From: Liolophura sinensis
Taxonomy: Eukaryota > Mollusca > Polyplacophora > Chitonida > Chitonidae
Direction: 5' to 3'
DNA length: 64,000 nt
Assembly (NCBI RefSeq): GCF_032854445.1
Contig: NC_088300.1
Span: forward strand, 16,461,191-16,525,190
Positions 13,901-22,420 of this stretch are shown here, one piece after another (position 1 is the stretch's first letter; each line of letters begins with the position of its first letter). Below the pieces are notes generated by a model that searched no databases, was not told the origin of the DNA, and saw only the letters and a program-made list of their open reading frames with translations. The translations under genes were made by a program, and so were the position numbers.

Positions 13901-16900
13901 AACCGCCAGAATGAAGTCACTCCAGATCTTCAGCAAACACAGGCCTAAGCGAACAGTCCCAAGTAACTCCCTAAAGGTCACAGGTTACAGCATGATGCCT
14001 AGAGGCTACCGCAAGCAAATGGAGAAATGCTCACTGAGAAAATGCAGATTCCGCCTGGCTTTAAATTTCAGCCTCTAATGTAACACTTGTACTGAATTCT
14101 TTCCAAAATACCATAAATTACCTGTTTCATGGCATTATTTTTAGAGCATTTTTTTTTTCAAAACAATTTCATACAGTCAATGGAAAAACACACATGGTTA
14201 TTTTATAAAAGACATATTCATGTAGCTTAGGTTAAGAAAAGAATATTAAATGCACAAATGACTTGGTCTATTCATTCAAAACATATATATTGACAAGATC
14301 TATATGGCAAAAACAATATCTTTTTCCTTATCAACTGAGACAGAAAAGTTCTCTAAAATTATATTTGAACACCAGGTAAACACCCACACAAAAGCCTCTA
14401 CCTTATATCCCTTTGTTCATAAGCTGGTCACCCAACTCACCTTCCTAAAATGGTCTGTCTCAAACCTTAGAGACTGGACCGATTCCTTCTCAGCCACCTC
14501 CATAAGTTCAGAGTCATCTTTGTCTTTTTTACAAGCTGCAAACATAAATGTATTTATTTTTTTATTTATTTACTTTAATTATACTTATTAAAATCTTTGT
14601 TTTATGTGCAGAGTGAAAGAGTATAGAAAGTCAACATCATCTAATTTGCGGGAAATGTAGACTGTCGCAGCAATTGTCCCTGTTAAAAATACATTTACAC
14701 CGTCAGTAATTTCTGGAAAAACAGGAGAATTATAAAAAACATTAAGACTGGCAAAACAAAAGATTACTTTAAAGTTTCATTTTTGTTTAATTTTTAATGT
14801 CCGCTTGCCACAATCCACACAAAATGCTGCCTCATGCTGTACAAACATTTCACTTGGACAACATCAGTCAGGTTCATGTGTCAAAAAAATCTGGCAGAAC
14901 TCCGAGGGAAACACACGAGCTAAACCAGACATCTGATAGCACTACTGATAATAAAATGAGCGTGAGAAATTGTGTACTCCCACTGCAATTAAATGTTTAT
15001 TAGCTAAAAATAGCAGATTAGATGTCATCAAATTTAGAAGAATCAGTAGTTAGAAATGACTTGGTAAAAGACATTACGCGCTATATGAAAATGAACAGTC
15101 TTAACCAATACTGGGCATTTCCCACCTAAAACAGCCCAAGTGGTGTACTCTTGTGTTCTTTTTAGTAGCATGTCACTGCTCCTGTACAGTTGGGCATGTA
15201 AAGCAAACAGGTAGTCAATAAGCACATGAAATGATGGGAATTTACACAACTTGGTATCAACTTGTGTAGACAGGAATCCCCATTCTAGGCATTTTATTCA
15301 CAAAACTTTGTACAAATGTCTGTCATATAACACTTTGTTCCAACACATTTTGACCAACTCCATTCTTGCAGAAAGTTTTCTGAATATTTTGAACCATGTA
15401 ATACTTAATGGTATGGTATCAATTAGCATTGTGATTTTCAAGTTACAAGTGGTTGTGACCATTTCAACAATAACAAAAAATATTTTTTCCCCACATCACC
15501 ATACATCATTAAATTCATTTTTGTTACTGACAAGGATATTTTCCGCTTCTTCTAACCGAGTCTAACCCTAGTGTAACTGTTTATGGAAACAGAGAGATCA
15601 GATCAGCATCCTGTGAATATGCACAACAGGTACACCTGTACAGGTAGAGCAGACACTAACAGGGTCTACCTGTGATATATGTAGTCCCATCATCCATGTG
15701 CTAACACAAAGAGAGCGTGAGCGGCATTCTAACGAGTTCTTTTTTCTCAGATGACACTTACACCTAGGACAACACATAACAAACAGGTGTGTCCTCAGGT
15801 AAGTTAGTCACCTCACCACCAGGTAGACGGCGGCAGGTGTACTAGGAGAGTGTACTAATCAGAATCCCATTATACCTGCCCACAGGTGAGTCTTAACAAA
15901 CTAGTCCAGGATATCCTCATGTTTTTTACTTATGTTATTTGTTTGGAGCTTAATGGTGCTTCAGCCACATCACAACAGTACCATCTTGTGGAAGGAAGAT
16001 TCCACTGGTATCAAAATTGATGTCCAGAAAAATCACAATTACATTAAGATTACAGATGGTATTCTGCCATTACTTACATGAAGTCTAGTCATACCAAACA
16101 TGAAGTCTAGTCATACCAAACACATAAATCACAGCGGAGAATCTCAATCTACATTAACTGAATAGTCTTTTTTAAAACTAATTTCTACAATTTTGCATTT
16201 GCCTTCCAGTGATTTTATTTCATGCAATTCGTGCTTCACCTTTGGCAGTGATATGATCTTGAATGCATATATGCATTTTGGGGATTTTAAATAATACTTA
16301 AATTTTTATACTTATATCTTTCAGTCATATGACAAGGTGTCATTAGGTTTGTTTACATATACTGTGTCCCCTTGTGCCATAACAAGTTCACGTCGCCCAA
16401 AAACTGCCACCACTGAAGTATCCTGCCAAAGACACCAGACATGACACCCCACCCAGTTACATTATACTGACACCGGGCCAACCAGTCCTGTTTCCTTGCT
16501 CTAACCTCTCAGTGCTGAGTGCCAAGAGAGGAGTTGACAAGTATCATCTTTGAAGTCCTTTGTATTACCTGACCGAGTTTTGATCCCAGGTCTCCCAACT
16601 TCAAACATAACGTTGAAGATTGGTAGCCAGAAGTTTACTAACTTTCATAATCAGACTATTTGTCACGGAAGATGCTTAAAGGCCACGTTACAAAAGTTCT
16701 TCTTGAAGTGCAGTACTGCTCTATCCTAAAGATATATGTGGCATGGATGTGGGTCGGAGCATCTGCAAAGGGTGTAAGAAAGGGTGTAAGACCACAGGAA
16801 GATGCCGATCATGCAGCCAAGAGGGGTGTACAATCCACGGATAATGGGTATAGGATCCGACTATCATCCGCGTAGGGTGATCTAAGGGTGACACTAACTC

Positions 16901-19900
16901 ATCTAACTTACAACAAATGCCACAGTGTGGGACATCACCAACCTTGTTATAGAGCATTCACAAATGGTCCAGTTCCCGCAGTGGTTACTAATTCACACAT
17001 AATCATCATAATATGCAGACCGAGTTTTGACTGTTTCTCCAATTATTCCCTATCAGTGCTAAAGTGTTAAATATAGCGTATAGTTATAACAAAAATTATA
17101 CCTGATAATTTTGGCACCACAAATGGCTAATTTGTAATATTAGTACAGCTTCTGGTGAGAACTTACGACGTCACTTGTCCTGGAATGCGCTTATGATTTC
17201 ACATTTCCAATCACACTAATAAACTTCATCGAAAAATGGGAAAGCAAAACTCCAAAGGCCTGCACTGGGCTAGCTTACCTTTTTTACTGGTTTGAATAAG
17301 TGAGTGTTAAGCAAATGACAAACCATTCACTAATAGCACTGAAAAGTCTAACTGAATAGAATTTCACTATGATATAAGATGCAAAAACAAAAACATCATT
17401 TTGATGATTGAGTTAATCAAAACTAATGTGAGTGGAGGCTCAGATTACGCCATCACAATTGATAGCCACCAGAGCTTGACAAAATGCCTGACTGCTAAGT
17501 GTACATTGTTCAAACAGTCCCATGTCACTTCTTTGTAAACAGTGGCTACACAAGATTTCTACAAATGTAAGAGGATACATGTAGTGACAGAATCATAATC
17601 ATGGCTATAATGACCACCTACAATGAACAGGTTAGACTAAACAGACTCATCCGGTGGATTTCAATACTTTTTTCTTCTCATAAACAAAGGATTTGCATGT
17701 AGGTAAATACTCCCAAAGAGATCATTTTTGTTAGAAATCTTCAGCAAATAGCAGAGGTCTAGTCTGGATGTCTCCTTTAAGACAATGACACAATGACCAT
17801 TTCCATTTAAAAAAAAAACAGTAGTGGGGGAGGAGGGGAGTTTTTTCAACTTTTCAATATTTCTCCATTTCCATGCTATGCTAATCTATGCTTTGATTTG
17901 TACATTGTGATTTTTTCTGTCATATGACGATGACGAGTCATTAGGTGTGTGTGGCAGGGTGAGTCCATGCTGCAAAAAGTGCTGCCACCACAGACACCTG
18001 ACATGACACTCCATGACACAGGTATTATTCTCACACTAGGCCAACCAGTCCTTCTTCCTTGCTCTAGCCTCTCTGAGCACCAAGCAAGCCAGGAACAAGC
18101 ACCATTCTTAAAGTCTTACATAAGATTTGACAGGGCTTTGATGCCAGATCTTCCAACTTCCCGACAATCTAACAATCAGGCCACCGAAGCAGTTCACCAC
18201 ATCCACATGAGTAGGGCCTTTACATTCCCAGAGACGCAGGCAAAATATACGGACAAGTCTTTACCACAGATTGCAAGAAAGACAAAAAATACACATAACT
18301 TCATCCATTTCATTGTCATCTCATCCTTGCATTCAACACGACGGTATCCCTAGATATCTAGTATAATCCTCCACATCAAACTACTAGCAAACTCATAAAG
18401 CTACTAGCAAATGCATGAAGCTACTAGCAAATGTATAAAGTTACTAGCAACCGCATAAAGCTACTAGCAAACGTATATACTAGCAAAAGTATCAAGCTAT
18501 TAAATCTCTATATATTTTCCACAAGGCATAAAACAGGATAGCGCAGGATGGTGCAGCATGGCAACAAGTGTACAGCTTTATTAGATAGAATGTTCACTGT
18601 GTAGGAACAGACCATCTATGTCCACAGAATGTCCACGTTTGTTAGAGACTCCCAAGGTGATGGGCAGGGAAAGTTTACCCAACCAGTCTGTCTTTACCTG
18701 GCCTGAAACATTAATTAAATGAAGTTTGTTTAAGACAGAGGCAAGGTTGACATTTCACTGCCATTCTCTCCTGTAAGAGTCTAGCAAGAACTCTACATTC
18801 TGTCAGCACGCATGTACAAGCCTCTAAGGTCTATCTTACTACTTAGCATACAAAATACCAAATGTGTGTTTTAAACAACATCTTGAAATGCTGTCTTTGT
18901 TCTTCTTGTTCCAACTGCTCTGCATTCCCAGTTCAACAGAGGGGTTTTACATTATTCTCCATTGCCAATTTATTTATTTATTTATTGGATTGATGTTTTA
19001 CCACATACTCAAGAATATTTCCCTTATAAGACGGCAGCCAGCATTATGGTGGGAGGAAACCGGGCAGAGCCCGGGGGAAACCCACAACCATCCGCAGGTT
19101 GCTGACAGACCTTTCCACTTACAGCCAGACAGGAAGCCATTGCCAATTTCATTTTTGAAATGACAGGACAAATTTCCTATCATAAAGATGAGACCTTCTT
19201 CTAAAATAGCTTTCTTATTACAATTTTCACCAAAAAGTTATAACTGATAAAACAAGCAAAGATAGCTACATGTATGTGGTACCCAGAGGAAGGCCAAGAG
19301 GATTATCATACCTGTGGTTGTCAGGTAAAACTCCGATCAATACCTAACCTGCAGATTTTGATGAGAAATCCTTCAGAGTTAATAGGATGATGCAGATAGA
19401 GCCAGAATCCGTGGGGCAAGGGAGGATGAGGGTTATCCAGCCTGACCCTGGGAGACAGCACAGTGTGATCCTAAGTCTAACTACTACATCCACATCACAT
19501 ATCACCTGACTAAAATCGGAAGACGTATCTACCCCCTCTCTCACGAAAACTCTTGTACAATGGAAAAAGTGAAAAAATTTTTCCATTTATTATCATAGTG
19601 CTATTTATCACATAATGTATCTATTTTATTGTGGACAATTATGCATGAAATAAATAAAGAGAGGGCTCATCCTTCGCATCTTACCTGGAACATTTCAAAT
19701 AAAGAGTCTATATCATATATATGATTTTCAGTTATTTATTCACCTAATCGTTGCTTAACGCCTCATCAAAACTTAGAATAGGTGGTTTAGTTAGGTAGGT
19801 TTAAGATTTCCAATGAACATGTGCATGTATGCCTGTGTTTACTTTGATATAAGCTGTACCTGAAGAAAACTCCATATTCCACAGTTCAAACTGGATTATC

Positions 19901-22420
19901 CACTACACCTACAGATAAATATGTAAACAATGGATAATAACCCCCAACTGAAACCAAGCTTGGAGTAACACAGAATCATAATCTGTCCAGGTAAGATGTT
20001 ACTGTACAGGTGAGCTGGCTGTTCACCTGTCCAAGACGAACAGGTTTGTGAGGGTGTAGGGAGCGGGGTAGTGTGTCGGTCAGGGGTGTGTACACAGCTC
20101 ACAGCACCTGACCCTGTCAAACACAGCCTGTGTGCTGCTCTCATAGACACACTTCTAGATTAGCCCAGCTCAAACATTGCCTCTGATAGAAAAATGCTTT
20201 CAAACTGCCAATTTTAACAAATTGTCATAATGTGTGTGGAAACAGTGTTCAAAGTCAGCTTGAGTGTGTACATAAACACACAGGTGAAGTGATAATCCTC
20301 CTCAGAGCAGCCAGCCACCTGCCTAGGAGGCTTGAAGAAACGATGCTTTGAAAGTCCTTGCCCAAGAATGATACTATAAAATTTTAAACACTGTTTTCTA
20401 CAATTTTATATATGAAATTATACATGAACTGAAATCATTAAGTACAAGCCCAAAATGATTCTTTCTTCAAACATGTAAAACTATGTTTTTACACCAAAAG
20501 CAAAAGAAAGATACATGTACCCAGGACATTAAACTGCCAAGTTAGCTCATTATACCCCAAACCCAAAATCCAACCTGTGTACCTCCATTACAAACTGCCA
20601 AATTACCTCGTTATACCCCAAACCCCAAATCCAACCAGTGTACCTCCATTACAAACTGCCAAGTTACCTCATTATACCCCAAACCCAAAATCCAACCTGT
20701 GTACCTCCATGACAAACTGTCAAGTTAACCCATTATACCCAAACCCAAAACCCAACCTGTGTACCTCCATAACAAACTGCCAAGTTACCTCATTATACCC
20801 CATTATTCCCCAAACCCAAAATCCACCCTGTGCACCTCCATGACAAATGACTGTAATAGACATTTACTTGGTTAGCAATATAGTTCCATGACTTTGTACC
20901 CCTACATCAACATGCAATGTAGACATCACAGAAGACATTTGCTGCACAAATCATATTACAACAATTAAATGTATGTTTGGGGTTTTACGTCCTACTTAAC
21001 CATTTCCTAGCCGTATGATGTGGAGGAGTCATTATATGTGTGTGTACATATCCTGTGTCTTTTTGTGGCAGAGCGAGTTCAAGATGCCACTACATTATCA
21101 TGCCAAAGACACCAGACATGACACCCCACCCAGTCACATTATACTGACACTAGACCTACTTCCTTGCTCTAACCTCTCAAAGCTGAGCACCAAGTAAGGC
21201 AGCAACAAGTACCATATTTAAAATCTTTGGTATGAACCTACCCTGCTTTGATTCCTATTCTCCATATGTCATTAGGCAGTGGTTGACTCAGTTTCTTAGG
21301 TGTGTCACTTTATCACAATACACACCTATTCACACAACATCCTTAATAGAATGACCAGTATCATGTTTCAACATGTTTCATTACTTACTGTACATAAACT
21401 GAATCCATACTTGCTGTGAAAGCAAAAATGTGGAAAAAATTCACAGATTTCTCCAAGGTCACCTACAACTACAAACTCTAACAGGTGGAAACATCGTATT
21501 AGTAAAATTAGTCATATTTGATCTACATGTATGTATGTGTAAGCAGAACAAATGTGTTGAAATCTGAAGGAACACTCACCTGGTGTTAAGACAGTCCCCC
21601 TCCCCACAGAGCAATCTGCCTCATCCATCTCCTCTGGGGTAAAGGTGGCACACACATGTACTGTCAGACAGCACCCTTCCCCACTCACACAGAGTGAGTC
21701 CCGACTCTGTCTGATAAAGTCTGAGACGTCCACCTCTATCACCACATTACAGAACACTGCCTGAAATACACAAAATTTCTATTATACCCCACAATTAGAA
21801 GTACAGGAACATGTATACAAATATATATTTATTTATTTCATTGGTGTTTTACGCCGTACTGAAGAGTATTTCACTTATACAATAGCAGCCTGCATTTTGG
21901 TGAGAGTTAAATGGGTGGAGCCCAGGGGAAGCCCACAACCATCTGCAAGTTGCTGGCACACCTTCCCATGTATGGCAAAATGATGATGACAACCATCAGA
22001 AATATACAACATCTTGCATAACACATGACTATCTGAGGCATAAGTCCAACCATCTGAAATATACAACAGTTTTTTGTAACGAACCACCTAAAATACAAAA
22101 TAACACGTACAATACCACCTGAAACACACAAGATCACATATGAAACCACCTGAAATGCACGAAATCTCATATAGGCTACATGTAACACCACCTGAAATAT
22201 TCAAGACTACGTATAATATCACTTGAAACCTACAAAAGCTTGAATAACACATCAATATTGAAAGTACAAGTACACAAAGTTTTGTTATCAACCATCTGAA
22301 ATACACAACATCCTGTGCATGTATACAAACACAACATCTCCATTGTTTTCCTTGAATGAAAAGAGTGAAACTTACCTTTAAATATATTATGAAGAGAAGA
22401 TATTTCAATATGACATCCAT
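1761..22420 (-). CDS. Notch-ligand-like DSL/EGF protein, partial at 3' end
   Basis: Multi-exon gene for a signal-peptide, MNNL-like, DSL and multi-EGF protein of the Delta/Serrate/Jagged type. Exons in coding order: 22376-22420, 21580-21760, 19349-19447, 14441-14535, 13306-13503, 12702-12846, 11765-12016, 10955-11068 preceded by 11366-11479, then 8733-10262, 8285-8405, 7140-7256, 4828-4872, 4340-4493, 3427-3565, 2734-2844, 1761-1901. The first nine join in frame (414 codons plus one base). Family members bind Notch on a neighbouring cell through the DSL domain. No transmembrane segment or cytoplasmic tail is visible; it should lie left of position 1, where the last exon still ends in a donor. 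Frame breaks occur in exons 3427-3565, 8285-8405 and 8733-10262. Orthology to Delta or to Jagged cannot be settled here: the N-terminal half is divergent, while late EGFs with a VDWIDDFYC stretch recall Jagged/Serrate. Confidence 0.82.
2141..2505 (-). repeat. tRNA-derived SINE, family B, near complete
   Basis: Read on the minus strand, the head at 2505-2430 looks like a tRNA promoter: box A in tagcacagttggtaaagcg and a box B relative in ggatcaatcctgg. The tail at 2195-2141 reads gttgagtacgatgttaaacc followed by a (actc)-type run. Other copies lie at 16300-16640, 17900-18190 and 20965-21280. It sits in an intron of the EGF gene. Confidence 0.75.
2734..2844 (-). CDS. DSL gene exon 16: EGF first part
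   Basis: Phase 1 to 1, 111 bp. It encodes an EGF beginning [16 protein letters not shown], followed by [13 protein letters not shown]. The last turn of the module (GFNGSSC) comes from the next exon, 1761-1901, so module borders are shifted relative to exon borders in this part of the gene. Confidence 0.82.
3155..3270. repeat. 18-bp tandem repeat
   Basis: Six to seven copies of gtgctggaggaaaccaga within the intron between exons 16 and 15 of the EGF gene. The unit is a multiple of three and stop-free, which explains the open frames over it. Confidence 0.9.
3427..3565 (-). CDS. DSL gene exon 15: EGF with homopolymer frameshift
   Basis: It begins [19 protein letters not shown] and continues [21 protein letters not shown]. 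The length, 139 bp, is one too many for phase 1 to 1. Dropping one C from the six-C run gives the expected PLTGKIC ending and restores phase. The repeat resembles the one at 1761-1901, suggesting local module duplication. Confidence 0.78.
3638..3879 (+). repeat. tRNA-derived SINE, family A, full copy
   Basis: It starts with ctccgtggctcagttggt (box A), has gagttcaagtcc (box B), a body, and a tail ending taaaacatcaatcaaa plus (taaa)n. A near-repeat of about 11 bp, attatttatga, flanks it (3626-3637 and 3880-3890), fitting a target-site duplication. Compared with other copies it lacks about 25 bp after the box B region. It lies in an intron of the EGF gene. Confidence 0.88.
4340..4493 (-). CDS. 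DSL gene exon 14: end of one EGF and most of the next
   Basis: Phase 0 in, phase 1 out. It gives [20 protein letters not shown], then a second [19 protein letters not shown] with [12 protein letters not shown]. The intron inside the first EGF breaks the one-module-one-exon rule used in exons 8, 9 and 12. NIDDC marks a likely calcium-binding repeat. Confidence 0.82.
4828..4872 (-). CDS. DSL gene exon 13: first part of a split EGF
   Basis: A short exon encoding [15 protein letters not shown], the first half of an EGF, with a gtaagt donor in phase 0. It joins in frame to 4340-4493, which supplies the second half. Its acceptor side reads in phase 0, whereas exon 12 ends in phase 1, so at least one linking exon was not found or a break has occurred. 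Confidence 0.6.
4928..6585 (+). mobile_element. Tc1-like DNA transposon, apparently complete
   Basis: The inverted ends begin cagtcatggaaaaaattatt and match perfectly for about 28 bp (4928 onward and 6585 backward), with further matching inside (ttcttgttcattttaat near both ends). TA dinucleotides flank it at 4926-4927 and 6586-6587, the Tc1/mariner target duplication. The 1658-bp element holds one uninterrupted transposase gene. It is inserted in an intron of the EGF gene, on the opposite strand to that gene. Confidence 0.95.
5251..6279 (+). CDS. Tc1-family transposase, intact
   Basis: A 342-residue protein, the usual length for Tc1 transposases. It excises and inserts the element by cut and paste at TA sites. 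The N-terminal third is basic with helix-turn-helix features ([17 protein letters not shown] near residues 27-41 and a second helical block around 70-110) for binding the inverted ends. The catalytic triad is visible: D in LFSDESNF, D in [11 protein letters not shown] and E in [11 protein letters not shown], with 34 residues between the last two, so DD34E. The start is the ATG at 5251 ([12 protein letters not shown]); upstream codons in frame lack an ATG. No stop or frameshift is seen, so the element may be young or active, or its ORF may have been kept by chance. Confidence 0.95.
   Translation: MPKTKELCGARKAAILAQLDTGLSERRVAKKLKISKTAVHYTKKKQAEHGTTKLLAGRGRKRLSTPRDDQALIRSCIKNRRQTSRDLRNEWALSTNVTCSARTVRNRLLEAGLKSHRARKKPFINERQRKARLRFARDHKNWTVDDWAKVLFSDESNFELMPTPANLLVRRKPGEAYKPDCLAPTVKHGGGSVMIWGCFSMGGTGQMQLCEGRMNQVTYRATLENSLLPSAAKLFPGSNDWIFQQDNAPCHTARSVKTWIENRNIRTMNWPAQSPDLNPIENLWNIIKFKMENHKPKNKANLFEFLQQEWAAVTAGQCNKLVESMPRCMAAVIKNNGHAIKY
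6609..6720 (-). repeat. SINE family A, 5'-truncated fragment
   Basis: It contains ttacaccgagctcaagaata and gcattatggtggaaggaaac, the reverse complement of the family A tail and body. It is diverged and lacks the tRNA-like head. It lies just right of the Tc1 element. Confidence 0.75.
7140..7256 (-). CDS. DSL gene exon 12: EGF repeat
   Basis: A clean 117-bp EGF exon, phase 1 to 1: [39 protein letters not shown]. It shows that coding sequence just next to the broken exons can be intact. Confidence 0.88.
7257..8284. other. intron of the EGF gene, nothing further seen
   Basis: AT-rich intron between exons 12 and 11 of the minus-strand gene. It contains a run of thirteen C at about 7756-7768 and short direct repeats (ctggatacatatgtg at about 8041-8085). 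No coding block is recognised. Confidence 0.6.
8285..8405 (-). CDS. DSL gene exon 11: EGF repeat with frameshift
   Basis: This EGF module starts well, [16 protein letters not shown], then loses frame. Pieces of the rest appear in other frames: YICRCPRG and SSGDSCEL just before the gtaagt donor. The length, 121 bp, is not a multiple of three although phase 1 to 1 is expected, so the net change is one extra base, with more than one indel. Confidence 0.75.
8733..10262 (-). CDS. DSL gene exon 10: single-exon EGF array, frame-broken
   Basis: A 1530-bp block between a tttcag acceptor and a gtaagt donor encodes about a dozen EGF repeats in a row with no introns. The first, [15 protein letters not shown] through GNLCQRDI, is clean to about 10141. 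After that the frame changes at least fifteen times by what look like 1-nt gains or losses, often next to runs of G or C (near 10127, 10081, 10012, 9990, 9876, 9778, 9721, 9605, 9567, 9538, 9497, 9455, 9263 and 9137). Across the three frames the EGF pattern stays good: [40 protein letters not shown]. The gains and losses sum to a multiple of three. This is either unpolished sequence or a recently degraded exon. Confidence 0.75.
10955..11068 (-). CDS. DSL gene exon 9: EGF repeat
   Basis: A clean EGF repeat, phase 1 to 1: [38 protein letters not shown]. The IDDC start and the S-F between cysteines 3 and 4 fit the calcium-binding class. It follows exon 8 after a roughly 300-bp intron and precedes the frame-broken array. 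Confidence 0.88.
11366..11479 (-). CDS. DSL gene exon 8: EGF repeat
   Basis: One EGF-like repeat in one exon with phase 1 introns on both sides, the usual layout for shuffled EGF modules. It reads [20 protein letters not shown], then [16 protein letters not shown], with all six cysteines. An NVT glycosylation sequon lies before the fourth cysteine. Confidence 0.85.
11765..12016 (-). CDS. DSL gene exon 7: acidic linker with furin-type site
   Basis: An 84-residue, cysteine-free insert between the DSL domain and the first EGF, phase 1 to 1. It is rich in charged and polar residues (for example [18 protein letters not shown] and [20 protein letters not shown]) and ends [13 protein letters not shown] fits the furin consensus R-x-K/R-R, so the extracellular part could be cut just before the EGF array; that is inference. 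Known Delta and Jagged proteins go straight from DSL into EGF repeats. The exon has normal splice signals and joins in frame on both sides. Confidence 0.65.
12702..12846 (-). CDS. DSL gene exon 6: DSL domain
   Basis: A single exon holds a full DSL domain with six cysteines: [16 protein letters not shown], then SDHYTC, RRIC and GWTGVLC. The spacing, the HYTC element and the C-x-x-GWTG-x-x-C ending are the signature of Delta/Serrate/LAG-2 domains, which contact Notch EGF repeats. It lacks the usual DYYYG after the first cysteine (it has YGSFG). Exit phase 1 sets up the EGF exons. This exon is the main reason for the family call. Confidence 0.85.
13306..13503 (-). CDS. DSL gene exon 5: pre-DSL beta-rich segment
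   Basis: Sixty-six codons, phase 0 to 0, between a tattttcag acceptor and a gtaaga donor. It starts [20 protein letters not shown] and ends DKDYFIFVR. Immediately before the DSL exon, Notch ligands have a C2-like beta segment ending in a strand equivalent to HFEYQIRVTC; here that position is taken by DYFIFVR followed by WFC of the next exon. Confidence 0.65.
14441..14535 (-). CDS. DSL gene exon 4
   Basis: Thirty-one full codons plus two leading bases. The peptide starts [18 protein letters not shown] and ends in FETDHFRK at a gtgagt donor in phase 0. It is charged and lies where Notch ligands have the segment between the MNNL strands and the DSL domain. It fits in phase with both neighbours. 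No independent domain is recognised. Confidence 0.55.
15633..15888. promoter_or_regulatory. possible E-box cluster in DSL-gene intron
   Basis: Four CAGGTG/CACCTG hexamers occur at 15633, 15784, 15834 and 15883, within 256 bp, where random sequence would give one in about 2 kb. This hexamer is bound by bHLH and Snail-type factors, which often control Notch-ligand genes. Function is inference only. Confidence 0.25.
16300..16640 (-). repeat. SINE family B copy
   Basis: It shares long stretches with the copies at 17900-18190 and 20965-21280: tcagtcatatgacaaggtgt, gacaccagacatgacacccc, and ttccttgctctaacctctca. The segment near 16566-16600 (gttttgatcccaggtctcc) is the reversed tRNA-like head. Confidence 0.8.
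17900..18190 (-). repeat. SINE family B copy
   Basis: Diverged copy with tctgtcatatgacgatgacg, gacacctgacatgacactcc and ttccttgctctagcctctc in the same order as the other family B copies. Confidence 0.75.
18379..18500. repeat. about 20-bp tandem repeat
   Basis: Six imperfect copies of ctactagcaaactcataaag in tandem within the large intron of the DSL gene. Confidence 0.85.
18971..19137 (-). repeat. SINE family A, 5'-truncated with target duplication
   Basis: It carries the family A tail and half of the body (reversed: ttggattgatgttttaccac, cattatggtgggaggaaacc, ccgcaggttgctgacag) but no tRNA-like head. The 11-bp direct repeat cattgccaatt flanks it at 18960-18970 and 19138-19148, so it inserted already truncated. 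Confidence 0.88.
19349..19447 (-). CDS. DSL gene exon 3: end of MNNL-like domain
   Basis: A 99-bp exon, phase 1 on both sides, that joins in frame with exons 2 and 4. It reads [19 protein letters not shown] followed by a hydrophobic strand and LKDFSSKSA. This resembles the I-x-LPF--WP-S-x-L-L strand that closes the MNNL region of Jagged and Delta. The splice sites are a cccag acceptor and a gttagg donor. A second frame ([14 protein letters not shown]...) is also open, but its phase does not fit the neighbours. Confidence 0.5.
20007..20321. promoter_or_regulatory. possible E-box cluster in first large intron
   Basis: Five CAGGTG/CACCTG hexamers lie at 20007, 20024, 20105, 20281 and 20316, in 315 bp of the intron between exons 3 and 2 of the DSL gene. 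It is a candidate bHLH or Snail/Zeb-bound element. No other support is available. Confidence 0.25.
20531..20850. repeat. 61-bp tandem repeat, about 5 copies
   Basis: Units start with tatacccc at 20551, 20612, 20673, 20734 and 20794, a period of 60-61 bp, each containing tgtacctccattacaaactg. The open plus-strand frame over it is a by-product of the repeat. Confidence 0.92.
20965..21280 (-). repeat. SINE family B copy
   Basis: The left end gtttggggttttacgtccta is the reversed tail. The interior has gacaccagacatgacacccc and ttccttgctctaacctctca as in the other copies. Confidence 0.82.
21580..21760 (-). CDS. DSL gene exon 2: MNNL-like N-terminal domain
   Basis: Sixty codons plus one base between a good acceptor (tatttcag) and a gtgagt donor. 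The peptide has the dense cysteine pattern of the N-terminal domain of Notch ligands: an [13 protein letters not shown] strand, a GEGCC turn, then [12 protein letters not shown] and [13 protein letters not shown]. The CC followed by a V-x-VC strand matches the MNNL layout seen in Delta and Jagged, but overall identity is low, so the domain call rests on position and cysteine spacing. Confidence 0.65.
21829..21967 (-). repeat. SINE family A, 5'-truncated
   Basis: Reversed tail ttggtgttttacgccgtact and body segment to the catctgcaagttgctggc region, then it stops. Short catgtat repeats lie on both sides. Confidence 0.8.
21985..22330. repeat. degenerate tandem repeat in intron 1
   Basis: Repeated, diverged copies of accatctgaaatatacaaca spaced roughly 35-45 bp apart, in the first intron of the DSL gene close to exon 1. 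Confidence 0.7.
22376..22420 (-). CDS. DSL gene exon 1: start codon and signal peptide
   Basis: The exon starts with ATG at 22420 and encodes [15 protein letters not shown], a short hydrophobic stretch fitting a signal-peptide core, then a gtaagt donor in phase 0. It continues in frame into 21580-21760, which begins AVFCNVV. The start is chosen because it is the only ATG giving a secretory leader joined in phase to the cysteine-rich exon. An untranslated exon further right is possible. Confidence 0.6.

Larger units (their letters stand above)
14536..19348. other. large intron of the DSL gene with SINE copies
   Basis: A 4.8-kb intron between exons 4 and 3. It holds two SINE family B copies, a 20-bp tandem repeat, a family A fragment and a cluster of CAGGTG/CACCTG hexamers near 15630-15890. 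No further exon was recognised, although small ones cannot be excluded. Confidence 0.55.

Noticed and set aside
13640-14070. Possible dispersed repeat in a DSL-gene intron
   Set aside because: No second copy or tRNA-like promoter was recognised in the window, so no call is made.
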